From: Candidatus Aegiribacteria sp. MLS_C
GTDB taxonomy: Bacteria > Fermentibacterota > Fermentibacteria > Fermentibacterales > JCC-6
Assembly: GCA_002030045.1 (NCBI GenBank)
Contig: LQBI01000013.1
Coordinates: 62,001-126,000 of the forward strand
DNA length: 64,000 bases
Reading direction: 5' to 3'
The notes beneath the pieces are model-generated. The model was given only the letters and a program-made list of their open reading frames with translations. It was not told where the DNA came from and searched no databases. The translations under genes and the position numbers were made by a program. Position 1 is the stretch's first letter, and each line of letters starts with the position of its first letter. This document shows, piece after piece, positions 42,016-50,291 of the stretch.

Positions 42016-42429
42016 ATGAGGAACGAATCACAGAAGAAGATCCTGGAGATGCTGGCGGAGGACAGGATAACCGTCGAGGAAGCCACCGCACTGCTATCGA
42101 AGCTGGGAAGGTCCGAAGAACCCGAGGAAGCCGCCGGGGAGCCCGAGGAACCACAGACAAGGAAGAAGATGCCCAGGTACCTGAGGGTGATAGTGGACTC
42201 GGCCGACGGGGACAAGGTCAACGTCAGGATCCCTCTGAGCCTGATCAAGACCGGAATAAAGCTCTCGGCACTGGTCCCGGGCGACGCAGCCGACAGGATG
42301 AGCAGCCACGGTCTGGACCTCTCCCAGCTCTCCAGGCTGGACGGGGACGAACTCATACAGGCCCTTAACGACATGACCGTAGATGTCGAGAGCGCAGACG
42401 GCGACAACGTCAAGGTGTTCACCGAGTAG
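42016..42429 (+). CDS. SHOCT-like / YvlB-N-like protein
   Basis: The 137-residue protein has an N-terminal helical hairpin (KKILEMLAEDRITVEEATALLSKLG), a SHOCT-type module found at the start of YvlB/LiaX-like envelope-stress proteins. An acidic linker precedes a domain (~53-137) of beta/alpha type (YLRVIVDSADGDKVNVRIPLSLIKTGIKLSALVP, then ALNDMTVDVESADGDNVKVF). The function is unknown. AAGGAG precedes the ATG; 15 bases follow the small membrane gene. Confidence 0.8.
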   Translation: MRNESQKKILEMLAEDRITVEEATALLSKLGRSEEPEEAAGEPEEPQTRKKMPRYLRVIVDSADGDKVNVRIPLSLIKTGIKLSALVPGDAADRMSSHGLDLSQLSRLDGDELIQALNDMTVDVESADGDNVKVFTE

Positions 42430-42520
42430 CACTCCCGGTGGTCGGTACTTCCCCGGGGACGATGGCGGCCCCGGGGCTATCCATCTTATATTCCGGTTCC
42501 ACCGGGACCGGAGGTAGAAG

Positions 42521-43510
42521 TTGAAGATAGCACTGGCAGGCAAGCCCGGCTGCGGCAGGTCAACCCTTTTCAAGGCTCTTGCGGGCAGCCCCGATGCCGA
42601 CACGACCAGGCCGCTGACGGTGGACGTCCCGGACGAAAGGCTCGATCTGCTCGAGGAGATACACGAACCCGAGAAGAAGACTCATGCAAGGGTGATCTTC
42701 ACGGATGTTCCCTCGCCCGCCCTGGCCCCCCGGAACCTCGCACTGCTCAGGAACGCAGCCGTTCTCGCAGTTGTGCTTGACAACTACGCCCTGGGAGATG
42801 TGACCGGCGACTTCCTGGAGATAGATTCAGAGCTGGTCCTTGCCGACATGGCCCTCTGCGAGAAAAGGGTGGAGAGACTTGTGAAGGAGGGCTCCGGCAG
42901 TTCCAGGGAAGCTGGTCTGCTCAGGGAACTGCTCTCACGGATGGAGGAGAGCAGACCGCTCAGAGTGCTGGAGCTGGATCAGGACAGGAAGGATATCCTC
43001 TCACCCTACTCCCTGCTATCCCTGAAGCCGCTGCTGGTCATATCCAACAGGATGGGGAAGCCGGTCACTCAGGAGGAGGATCTGGCAGTGCTTGTCCGGG
43101 AGCATGGCGGAAGGCTCCTGGAGGCCGACGCCGGTTTCGAGATGGAGCTCGCGGAGATCGATGAGGATGAGAGGGGGCCCTTCCTCGAGTCCATGGGCTA
43201 CCGGTCCGGCAGCCTATCCAGGATCATACGCGCCGCCTACGAGGCCCTGGACCTCATAGTCTTCTTCACGGTGGGCAGCGACGAGGTGAGGGCCTGGCCC
43301 GTCAGACGGGGGGCTACTGCGGTGGAGGCCGCCGGTGCGATCCACTCGGACATGGCCAGGGGGTTCATACGAGCGGTGGTCGTGCCCTGGGAGGTGTACA
43401 GTGCGACTCCTGACAGAAACCTGCTCAAGGAACGGGGCCAGCTGGGGGTTGAGGGGAAGGATTATGTGGTCTCCGACGGGGATGTCATCGAGATCAGGTT
43501 CAGCGTCTGA
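42521..43510 (+). CDS. Divergent YchF/Obg-like GTPase with TGS-like C-terminus
   Basis: The 329-residue protein opens MKIALAGKPGCGRSTLFKAL (modified P-loop; Lys replaced by Arg in the GxxxxGK[ST] position). The next YchF block survives as VDVPDERLDLLEEIHEPEKKTHARVIFTDVPSP. The G2 and G3 motifs and NxxE of true YchF are weak or missing. The C-terminal domain (IVFFTVGSDEVRAWPVRRGATAVEAAGAIHSD, then GLEGKDYVV-like VEGKDYVVSDGDVIEIRF) is the TGS/DUF933 part. The start is TTG with GGAGG upstream. It is probably nucleotide-binding with altered activity. It is convergent with the YihY gene and overlaps it by 11 bases. Confidence 0.8.
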   Translation: MKIALAGKPGCGRSTLFKALAGSPDADTTRPLTVDVPDERLDLLEEIHEPEKKTHARVIFTDVPSPALAPRNLALLRNAAVLAVVLDNYALGDVTGDFLEIDSELVLADMALCEKRVERLVKEGSGSSREAGLLRELLSRMEESRPLRVLELDQDRKDILSPYSLLSLKPLLVISNRMGKPVTQEEDLAVLVREHGGRLLEADAGFEMELAEIDEDERGPFLESMGYRSGSLSRIIRAAYEALDLIVFFTVGSDEVRAWPVRRGATAVEAAGAIHSDMARGFIRAVVVPWEVYSATPDRNLLKERGQLGVEGKDYVVSDGDVIEIRFSV

Positions 43511-44465
43511 GCCTGGATTCCCGACCCAGCCTCCTGCCCAGGACGGTTGTCTTTCTCCATAGAACGACCAGCTGGCTTATCACCGCCGCGCCCAGCAGTA
43601 TCACACACTCCCAGTAAAGCAGGAAGAAGGTGGCCATCAACCTGGCCATCGATCCATACACCACACCCCAGCCGAGATGGCTGACGGTCCAGATGTAGAC
43701 CTCGGTGCCGATCCAGGTGAAGAAGGCGGCCAGTCCGGTGGCAAGGGCGGCCTGGCAGAAGCTCACCTTCTTGTTGGGAGCTGCCTTGTAGAGGGTGAAG
43801 AAAAGGAGCAGGGTAAAGGAGATACCCAGTATCTGGGCCAGGCTTCCGCCTGTGAGGCTTCCTATCAGCGGCCACTGTGAGACGATGTCGCCCACGGTGC
43901 TGTCTACCACCAGTTCGGCCATGGTCGAGAAGATCACGGCGGCGATAAAACAGACGCCCACCAGCAGCGCCAGGACGAAATCCCAGAGCTTGCCCAGGAC
44001 GATGCTCCTGCCCTCGGGCACTTCGAATATCCTGTCCAGTGCGGTCCTGATCGTCCCGAAGAGCCTGCTGACGAGCCACAGCAGGAACACGAACCCGACG
44101 ATGCCGGGTATTCCCGTTTTCCCCGACAGGATGGTCTCCTCGATCTCCATGCGCGTGGAGTCCGGTATGAGGGGATTGGCGGTGTCCAGCCATGAGGTGA
44201 GGCCCTGCTGAAGCTCCTGGTGCTCGCGGAAGGCCATGCCGCTCAGCGAGAAGATCAACAGCCCAAGGGGAAGGATGGTTATCAGCACGTTGAAGGCTAT
44301 GGCGGCGGCTGAGAAGAAGACGCTGTCGTCGTTCCACTTGTTGTAGAGCCTCCGCCAGAAGAAGTACCTCATGAAGACCCATGTTCTCCTGGGGAACCTG
44401 AGCAGATATCGCCAGCGGAACCTTACGCTGTCCCAGCGTTCCCTTCCGCCTCCCGGAGGCGTCAC
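43500..44465 (-). CDS. YihY/BrkB-family inner-membrane protein
   Basis: The 321-residue protein has a cytoplasmic N-terminus and about six membrane helices. It carries family motifs NDDSVFFSAAAIAFNVLITILPLGLLIFSLSG, LWLVSRLFGTIRTALDRIFEV and LFFTLYKAAPNKKVSFCQAALATGLAAF. The family was once called ribonuclease BN but is a membrane protein of unknown transport role. GTG 44465 overlaps the glmS stop (GTGA); the ORF start at 44513 lies inside glmS and is less likely. It is the last gene of the tRNA-Thr-glmM-glmS operon. Confidence 0.88.
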   Translation of the reverse strand: MTPPGGGRERWDSVRFRWRYLLRFPRRTWVFMRYFFWRRLYNKWNDDSVFFSAAAIAFNVLITILPLGLLIFSLSGMAFREHQELQQGLTSWLDTANPLIPDSTRMEIEETILSGKTGIPGIVGFVFLLWLVSRLFGTIRTALDRIFEVPEGRSIVLGKLWDFVLALLVGVCFIAAVIFSTMAELVVDSTVGDIVSQWPLIGSLTGGSLAQILGISFTLLLFFTLYKAAPNKKVSFCQAALATGLAAFFTWIGTEVYIWTVSHLGWGVVYGSMARLMATFFLLYWECVILLGAAVISQLVVLWRKTTVLGRRLGRESRLRR

Positions 44466-46297
44466 TCTACGGTTACGCTCTTGGCCAGGTTCCTGGGCTT
44501 GTCCACGTCGCATCCCCTGGCCACAGCGATGTGATAGGCCAGCAGCTGCAGGGGGATCACGCTCAGGAGGGGTACCAGCATGTCGGCGGTCTCCGGGACC
44601 CTTATCACCCAGTCGGAGAGTGACTCTATATCGTCGTCACCCTCGGTGGCTATAGCGAGGACCCGCCCCTGCCTCGCCCGGACCTCCTCGATGTTGGAGA
44701 GCACCTTGTCGTAGGCCGCCCCCTTAACGGCGATGGCGGCGATGGGCATCATCTCGTCTATCAGGGCTATCGGACCGTGCTTCATCTCCGCCGCCGGGTA
44801 TCCCTCGGCGTGGATGTACGATATCTCCTTGAGCTTCAGGGCGCCCTCCAGCGCCACCGGGTAGTTGACGCCCCTGCCGAGGTAGAGGAAATTCCTGGCA
44901 TAGGTGAACTCCTTGGCTATCTCCGCTATGCCCCCGGAGTTCTCCAGTATCCTCTTCACCTTTCCGGGTATCGATATTATCTCGCTTGTCAGCTCCAGGC
45001 CCTTTTCGCGGTCCAGGACCATTCGTGCCCTTCCAAGGGCCAGGGATATCAGTACGAGTGCCATGACCTGGGATGTGAACGACTTGGTGGATGCCACACC
45101 TATCTCGGGTCCGGCATGTATGTAGACACCGGCGTCGGTCTCTCTGGCTATCGTGGAACCCACCACGTTTACGATTCCCAGTGTCCTGCAGTTCCTCTTA
45201 CGAGCCAGTCTGAGCGCCGCCAGGGTATCGGCGGTCTCCCCGCTCTGGCTGATCACTATCATCACCGTGTCAGGAGTAAGAACCGGGTCGCGGTACCTGA
45301 ACTCCGAGGCGTACTCGACCTCCACCGGTATCCTGGCCAGGGATTCCAGAAGGTACTTGCCTATCAGTCCCGCATGCCAGGATGTGCCGCATGCCGTGAT
45401 CAGTATCCGTCCTATGGAACGCATGTCATCATCGGTCATCTGAAGGCCGCCCAGGTGGGCGGTCCCCTGCTCCAGGTCCAGTCTGCCCCGGAACGCGTTC
45501 CTGAGTGATTCGGGCTGGCTGTAGATCTCCTTCAGCATGAAGTGGGGATAGCCGTCCTTTTCGATGTCTGTGATGTCCCAGTCTACGTATTCCATCCGCT
45601 CCCTTATGAGGGATGGATGCCCGTTGTCGGAGAGAATGCCCTTCAGGTTGACCTCGATGACCTCCCCCTCCTCGAGGTAAATGACGTCCCGGGTGTGGGA
45701 GACTATGGCCGCGACGTCGCTGGCCACGAAATACTCCTCCTCGCCGATGCCGGCAACCAGAGGGCTTCCGTACCTGGCTGCCACCAGGGTGCCCGGCTCG
45801 TCCGCGGAGATGACAGCTATCCCGTAGGCGCCATGGACCCTCCTGAGAGCGTCCTTGACCGCCTGGAAGAGTCTCTTCCCCCTTGAGGCCTCCAGGCTGA
45901 TAAGCTTGGGAAGCACCTCGGAATCGGTCTGGGATTCGAACTCCATTCCCTGTTCCGTCAGCTCCTGCCGAAGCACCTTGAAGTTCTCGATGATGCCGTT
46001 GTGCACGACTGCTATCCGCATACCGCTGTCGTAGTGGGGATGGGCGTTGACATATGAGGGTTCCCCGTGGGTTGCCCATCTCGTGTGGGCTATACCCACG
46101 CTCGACAGCGCAGCTTCTCCCTCGTCCAGCTTCTCGAGGTCGCTGACCCTGCCGGCACACTTCCTGATGAGAAGGTTCCCGCCGTACTGCAGCGCATACC
46201 CGGCGGAGTCGTAACCCCTGTACTCCAGTCTCCTGAGCCCGGCAAGGAGAATCTCCCTCGCGGGTCTTCTGCCCACGTACCCTACTATTCCACACAT
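44462..46297 (-). CDS. glmS: Glutamine--fructose-6-phosphate aminotransferase
   Basis: The 611-residue enzyme makes glucosamine-6-phosphate. It has an N-terminal Ntn amidotransferase (MCGIVGYVGRR with Cys2 as nucleophile, RLEYRGYDSAGYAL, HTRWATHGEPS). Two SIS isomerase domains follow (ACGTSWHAGLIGKYLLE, SQSGETADTLAALR, GRGVNYPVALEGALKLKEISYIHAE), ending with the typical PRNLAKSVTVE. It overlaps glmM by 13 bases, so the two steps toward UDP-GlcNAc are made together. Confidence 0.98.
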   Translation of the reverse strand: MCGIVGYVGRRPAREILLAGLRRLEYRGYDSAGYALQYGGNLLIRKCAGRVSDLEKLDEGEAALSSVGIAHTRWATHGEPSYVNAHPHYDSGMRIAVVHNGIIENFKVLRQELTEQGMEFESQTDSEVLPKLISLEASRGKRLFQAVKDALRRVHGAYGIAVISADEPGTLVAARYGSPLVAGIGEEEYFVASDVAAIVSHTRDVIYLEEGEVIEVNLKGILSDNGHPSLIRERMEYVDWDITDIEKDGYPHFMLKEIYSQPESLRNAFRGRLDLEQGTAHLGGLQMTDDDMRSIGRILITACGTSWHAGLIGKYLLESLARIPVEVEYASEFRYRDPVLTPDTVMIVISQSGETADTLAALRLARKRNCRTLGIVNVVGSTIARETDAGVYIHAGPEIGVASTKSFTSQVMALVLISLALGRARMVLDREKGLELTSEIISIPGKVKRILENSGGIAEIAKEFTYARNFLYLGRGVNYPVALEGALKLKEISYIHAEGYPAAEMKHGPIALIDEMMPIAAIAVKGAAYDKVLSNIEEVRARQGRVLAIATEGDDDIESLSDWVIRVPETADMLVPLLSVIPLQLLAYHIAVARGCDVDKPRNLAKSVTVE

Positions 46298-47631
46298 ATG
46301 TCGTTCACCGCTTCCATGAACACTCCGTATTCACTCTCGATGCGTTCGCCGACGAGGTCCTCCGCTATGAACCTTACCACCGGCTCGGTGCCCGAGGGCC
46401 TGATATGGGTCCATCCACCCGATCTCCTGTACCACAGACCGTCCCTGGTATCATCCGGCTCTCCGAGCCTCGACACAAGTCCTTCGCCCAGCCTGCGGAA
46501 ATCCCCCCCGATGGAGACCTTTCTCTTCATCATACTGTAATCCGGGAAACCGTCGGCCCAGGAGCCTATCGAAACGGAAGCGCCGCTCCTGAGCATGGAA
46601 ACGGCGTAGGCCATTGCGATCCCGCTGTCCCTGCCGGGGTGGAAGTTCCGGTCTATCACGCCGCCGTTCCCCTCCCCGCCGATGGTGGATCCCCTCAGCT
46701 CCATCTCCTCGACCACGTTTACCTCGCCCACGGGACTTCTGTAAAGACTGCACCCGTGCCTGGCCGCGGCATCTTCGGCCAGCATCGACGTGGAGAGGTT
46801 GACAACCGCCGGTCCCGGTCTGAACGCGAGCACGTGGTCGATGGCCAGCGCCACCGTGTAGTCCTCCCCTATTATCCTTCCTCTGCCGTCCACCATGGCC
46901 AGACGGTCACCGTCCGGGTCGAAGGCGAAGCCGAGGTCGGCGCCGCTGTCGACTACGGCGGATGACAGGTCCTGAAGGCTCTCCACCGTAGGCTCGGCCT
47001 GCCTCGGAAAGTCTCCGTCCGGCCCCATGGAGGCATTGATCACCGTGTACTCAACGTTCATGGCCTCCATCAGCATCGGTGCGAAGAAGGCGGCGGTACC
47101 TCCGGTGACGTCGAGCACCACCCTCAGCTGTCTTCCCCGGACCGCTACCCCCGGAAGGGACAGGATGCGGTCGACGTGCCTCTCCATGGCCCCGGAGACA
47201 GCGCCGGGCCTGCCCGCGCCCCTGTAGTCCCTGTGGTCCCGATGACCTTTGAGCAGGTCCATGAACCTCGCCCTGGCGGATGCCCTGAGGAAAACGCCGT
47301 CGGGACCGATCAGCTTGAGTGCGTTCCATTCGCCGGGATTGTGGCTGGAGGTGATTGCTATCCCGCCGCTGACGCCGTCTGCCATGGCCTCAAGCTGCAC
47401 CGTGGGAGTAGGCACGACCCCCAGGTCGAGGGGATCGCATCCCGCCGACATGAGACCGGCGAAGACCGCTGACTGGACCGCCGGACCCGTTATCCTGGTA
47501 TCGCGGCCCACCACGACGGGTCCTCCTCCGCAGAGCGCTCCGAAGGCGGAGGCGAAATCCAGGGCGCTGGATACGGTCAGGCTGCGTCCGAACACGCCCC
47601 TGATGCCGGAGCCGCTGATGATCGGTTTCAT
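46285..47631 (-). CDS. glmM: Phosphoglucosamine mutase (GlmM-like)
   Basis: The 448-residue alpha-D-phosphohexomutase has the N-terminal SGSGIRGVFG, VVGRDTRITG, the phosphoserine loop ITSSHNPGEWNALK, the metal loop FAFDPDGDRLAMVDG and the sugar-binding GGEGNGGVI. The C-terminal phosphate loop has RPSGTEPVVRF. Pairing with glmS favours glucosamine-6-phosphate to glucosamine-1-phosphate conversion; a phosphomannomutase activity cannot be excluded. The start is only 22 bases after the 3' end of tRNA-Thr, without a strong ribosome site. Confidence 0.93.
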   Translation of the reverse strand: MKPIISGSGIRGVFGRSLTVSSALDFASAFGALCGGGPVVVGRDTRITGPAVQSAVFAGLMSAGCDPLDLGVVPTPTVQLEAMADGVSGGIAITSSHNPGEWNALKLIGPDGVFLRASARARFMDLLKGHRDHRDYRGAGRPGAVSGAMERHVDRILSLPGVAVRGRQLRVVLDVTGGTAAFFAPMLMEAMNVEYTVINASMGPDGDFPRQAEPTVESLQDLSSAVVDSGADLGFAFDPDGDRLAMVDGRGRIIGEDYTVALAIDHVLAFRPGPAVVNLSTSMLAEDAAARHGCSLYRSPVGEVNVVEEMELRGSTIGGEGNGGVIDRNFHPGRDSGIAMAYAVSMLRSGASVSIGSWADGFPDYSMMKRKVSIGGDFRRLGEGLVSRLGEPDDTRDGLWYRRSGGWTHIRPSGTEPVVRFIAEDLVGERIESEYGVFMEAVNDICVE

Positions 47632-47653
47632 AGGACTTTCCCGGAAATCTGGA

Positions 47654-47729
47654 TGGAGCCGGCGAACGGGATCGAACCGTTGACCTGCGCATTACGAATG
47701 CGCTGCTCTACCAGCTGAGCTACGCCGGC
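47654..47729 (-). tRNA. tRNA-Thr (anticodon CGT)
   Basis: Acceptor GCCGGCG/CGCCGGC, anticodon stem GCGCA/TGCGC with loop TTCGTAA, T-loop TTCGATC, encoded CCA. It is transcribed ahead of glmM. Confidence 0.95.
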
Positions 47730-47742
47730 TCCGAAGTCATGG

Positions 47743-47771
47743 ATACTATCGAAAATCCGCATGGTCGTCAA
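47743..47771 (-). promoter_or_regulatory. Promoter of the tRNA-Thr-glmM-glmS operon
   Basis: TTGACG (47766-47771), 17 bases, TAGTAT (47743-47748) on the minus strand. The tRNA starts 14 bases after the -10 box. Confidence 0.75.
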
Positions 47772-47777
47772 TGATTC

Positions 47778-48416
47778 TCAGAAGAGGGACTCCTGGCCCC
47801 CGAAGAGGCTGACCGGGAACGTGATGCAGAACTGGGAACTTCCCAGATCCGCCTCGGCTGCCGGGTAGACAGAGGACTCGTTGCCGTCTATGATGGCGTT
47901 GTCGGTCTTGAAATCTGCGAAGGAACGCCTGTACTCCAGTCTGCCGGAAAGGGGTCCGGCCAGGATCACCTCCGCTCCAAAGGCCAGTGTGAAACCGGCC
48001 GAGGTACCTTCCACCTCGACGTACTCCCCGAAATCGTCGGTGCCGTTGTAGCTTCCCGAAATGTAAGTCCCTCCGGCTCCGGCGAAGACATGGAAACTCC
48101 TGAGGAGTTCGTACTCCACCAGAGGCATCACGGATATCAGCCATGCACTGATCTCCCCGTCCCAGCCCGTGGGGGAGGAATCCTTCCAGAAGTACTCGCC
48201 GCATATCCTGAAATCCAGGATCCCCGGAGCGTCAACGTCCAGCGCCAATCCCGCTGAGGTGCCAGGGGTCAGGAACCGGTCCTCGTAGGAGGTATCCAGG
48301 GGAGACAGGTTGGATATCATGGGTCCCGCGCTGACCTCGATGCCATCGACAGCGGAGACCACGGTGGACACGGCCAGAAGGAGAAGAAGCGGGAACGAAC
48401 GGACGACCGCTGTCAT
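47778..48416 (-). CDS. Outer-membrane beta-barrel protein (porin-like fold)
   Basis: The 212-residue protein has a signal peptide (SFPLLLLLAVSTVVSA) and alternating amphipathic strands (ILDFRICGEYFWK, AWLISVMPLVEYELL, FHVFAGAGGTYISGSY, GRLEYRRSFADF). The end FCITFPVSLFGGQESLF carries aromatic residues, as in small eight-stranded barrels of the OmpX/OmpA type. ATG 48416 overlaps leuD as ATGA, an odd partner. The role is unknown. Confidence 0.75.
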   Translation of the reverse strand: MTAVVRSFPLLLLLAVSTVVSAVDGIEVSAGPMISNLSPLDTSYEDRFLTPGTSAGLALDVDAPGILDFRICGEYFWKDSSPTGWDGEISAWLISVMPLVEYELLRSFHVFAGAGGTYISGSYNGTDDFGEYVEVEGTSAGFTLAFGAEVILAGPLSGRLEYRRSFADFKTDNAIIDGNESSVYPAAEADLGSSQFCITFPVSLFGGQESLF

Positions 48417-48904
48417 TCCTCCCCCCTCCCGAACCGTTTCGAGATGTGTTCCAGGAGTCCGCCGTCCTCCAGTATCTCAAGCATCTCACCTGGAAGGGGA
48501 GGAAAGGCGAACTTCCTGTCCCCCACCGTTACCTCCCCCGCTGCGGGATCGACGGACACCTCATCGCCTTCACTGTAGTGCTCCACCGCCTCGGGGCTGG
48601 TCACGAGAAGCAGACCCTGGTTGATGGCGCTCCTGTAGAATATCCTTGCGAAGGATCTGGCTATCACGGCCCTTATGCCGGCGTGCCTGAGCCCGAGGGA
48701 GGGCTGCTCTCTGCTGGAGCCGCAGCCGAAGTTATCGCCGGTGATTATTATGTCCCCGGGCTGGACGCGGCCAGAGAAGGTCGGGTCCAGGTCCTCCAGC
48801 AGGTGCTCCATTATCTCGGGTCCGGTGGAGCAGGTGTAGGTGTACTTCCCCGGGAAGAGGAGATCGGTGTTGATGTCATCCTGCGGGTAATGGAACACTG
48901 TCAT
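48413..48904 (-). CDS. leuD: 3-isopropylmalate dehydratase small subunit (LeuD/HacB type)
   Basis: The 163-residue aconitase swivel-domain subunit begins FHYPQDDINTDLLFPGKY. It carries the substrate-loop block GDNFGCGSSREQPSLGLRHAGIRAVIARSFARIFYRSAINQGLL. It works with LeuC in leucine synthesis, or as homoaconitase in a few lineages. ATG 48904 overlaps the leuC stop (ATGA). Frame extension to 49090 runs inside leuC and is dropped. Confidence 0.92.
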   Translation of the reverse strand: MTVFHYPQDDINTDLLFPGKYTYTCSTGPEIMEHLLEDLDPTFSGRVQPGDIIITGDNFGCGSSREQPSLGLRHAGIRAVIARSFARIFYRSAINQGLLLVTSPEAVEHYSEGDEVSVDPAAGEVTVGDRKFAFPPLPGEMLEILEDGGLLEHISKRFGRGEE

Positions 48905-50160
48905 TTCGCAACCTCCCTGGGATCGGTGATCCTGCCTGTCAGGGCCGAGGCCGCGGCGGTTTCCGGGCTGGCCAGGTATATCTCGGCATCCTTCTCCCCC
49001 ATGCGGCCCCTGAAATTCCTGTTCGCCGTGGACAGACACTTCTCGCCGGGCGCAAGCACTCCCTGGTGGGCGCCCAGGCAGGGACCGCAACCCGGCGGGA
49101 GCATCACGGCCCCGGCGCTGACGAGTTCCGCTATTATCCCCTGCCGGTCGGCTTTCAGGAACTCATTTCTCGATGCCGGTCCGACTATGAGCCTTACTCC
49201 ACTGGCGATGGTGTGTCCCCTGAGTATGTCGGCGGCGGCCTTCAGGTCCTCGAGCCTTCCGTTGGTGCATGTGCCCAGGAAGACCTGGTCGATCCCGATA
49301 CCCTTCAGATCGGCGACCGGCACGACGTTGTCAACCTTGTGAGGTTTGGCAACCACCGGGACGACGTCCGAGAGATCGTACTCCATCGTCCTCTCGTAGA
49401 TGGCGTCGTGATCGCTCCAGACGGCGCCGGTGATGGGAATGTCAAGGTTCCTGAAGTACTCGCCTGTCCTGATGTTGGATGGGAATGCCGCTATCTTGGC
49501 CCCCATTTCTATGCCCATGTTTGCCATGGTCATCCTGTCGGACATCCTGAGCCCTCCCACAGCGGGACCGTTGAACTCGACAGCCTTGTAGTTCGCACCT
49601 CCCGAGCCCACATCGCCTATGATGGTAAGGATGAGGTCCTTGGCGGACACTCCTCCCGCAAATGCGCCGGTCAGCTCGATGTTGATGGTGGCGGGGACCC
49701 TCAGCCAGGTCCTTCCAGTGATCCAGAGACCGGCCGCCTCCGTCCTGTCGATCCCTGTGGCGAAAGCGTTGAAGGCCCCATAGGTGCAGGTATGGCTGTC
49801 GCTTCCCAGCACTATGGAACCCGGAAGGACCAGCCCCATCTCCGGCATTACCTGGTGACAGACACCAACGCCTACGTCGAAGAAGTTGCTTATTCCCTGT
49901 TCCCTCACGAACTTCCTTACCTGCCGGTGCCCGGCGGCGTTCCTGCTCGTTGCGGCAGGGACGACATGGTCCAGCACGATGGCGATCCTGTCCGGATATC
50001 TGACCTTGCCACCCGGTACCGTCGATTCGAATTTGTCGATAATGGCGGCACTGTTGTCGTGGGTCAGGACGAAATCGGGTTCGACGAAGACGATCTCACC
50101 CTCGCTCACCTTCTTACCAGTGGCCCTGCCAAGGACCTTCATGGCAAAAGTCTCGCTCAT
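48901..50160 (-). CDS. leuC: 3-isopropylmalate dehydratase large subunit (LeuC/HacA type)
   Basis: The 419-residue member of the aconitase superfamily is of the shorter archaeal/bacterial IPMI subtype. It has VLGSDSHTCTYGAFNAFATGIDRTEAA and the cluster cysteines in FLGTCTNGRLEDL and LPPGCGPCLGAHQGVL. The 4Fe-4S enzyme isomerises 2- and 3-isopropylmalate. No leuA or leuB is in view, so the homoaconitate alternative stays open. It is divergent from the FAD oxidase gene. Confidence 0.92.
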   Translation of the reverse strand: MSETFAMKVLGRATGKKVSEGEIVFVEPDFVLTHDNSAAIIDKFESTVPGGKVRYPDRIAIVLDHVVPAATSRNAAGHRQVRKFVREQGISNFFDVGVGVCHQVMPEMGLVLPGSIVLGSDSHTCTYGAFNAFATGIDRTEAAGLWITGRTWLRVPATINIELTGAFAGGVSAKDLILTIIGDVGSGGANYKAVEFNGPAVGGLRMSDRMTMANMGIEMGAKIAAFPSNIRTGEYFRNLDIPITGAVWSDHDAIYERTMEYDLSDVVPVVAKPHKVDNVVPVADLKGIGIDQVFLGTCTNGRLEDLKAAADILRGHTIASGVRLIVGPASRNEFLKADRQGIIAELVSAGAVMLPPGCGPCLGAHQGVLAPGEKCLSTANRNFRGRMGEKDAEIYLASPETAAASALTGRITDPREVAK

Positions 50161-50291
50161 CGGAGCTTCCCTTCCAGTCGGCGTTCCTGCCGTAGAGATA
50201 CATCCACTATAGTATCAATTATACAATCGGTTCCGGTCCGGGGAACAACTCTTGACCGAAGAGGCCGGAACTGCATGCAGATCGGAGTACC

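Noticed and set aside
43500-44465. Ribonuclease BN
   Set aside because: An old name for the YihY family; the protein is a polytopic membrane protein without nuclease motifs.
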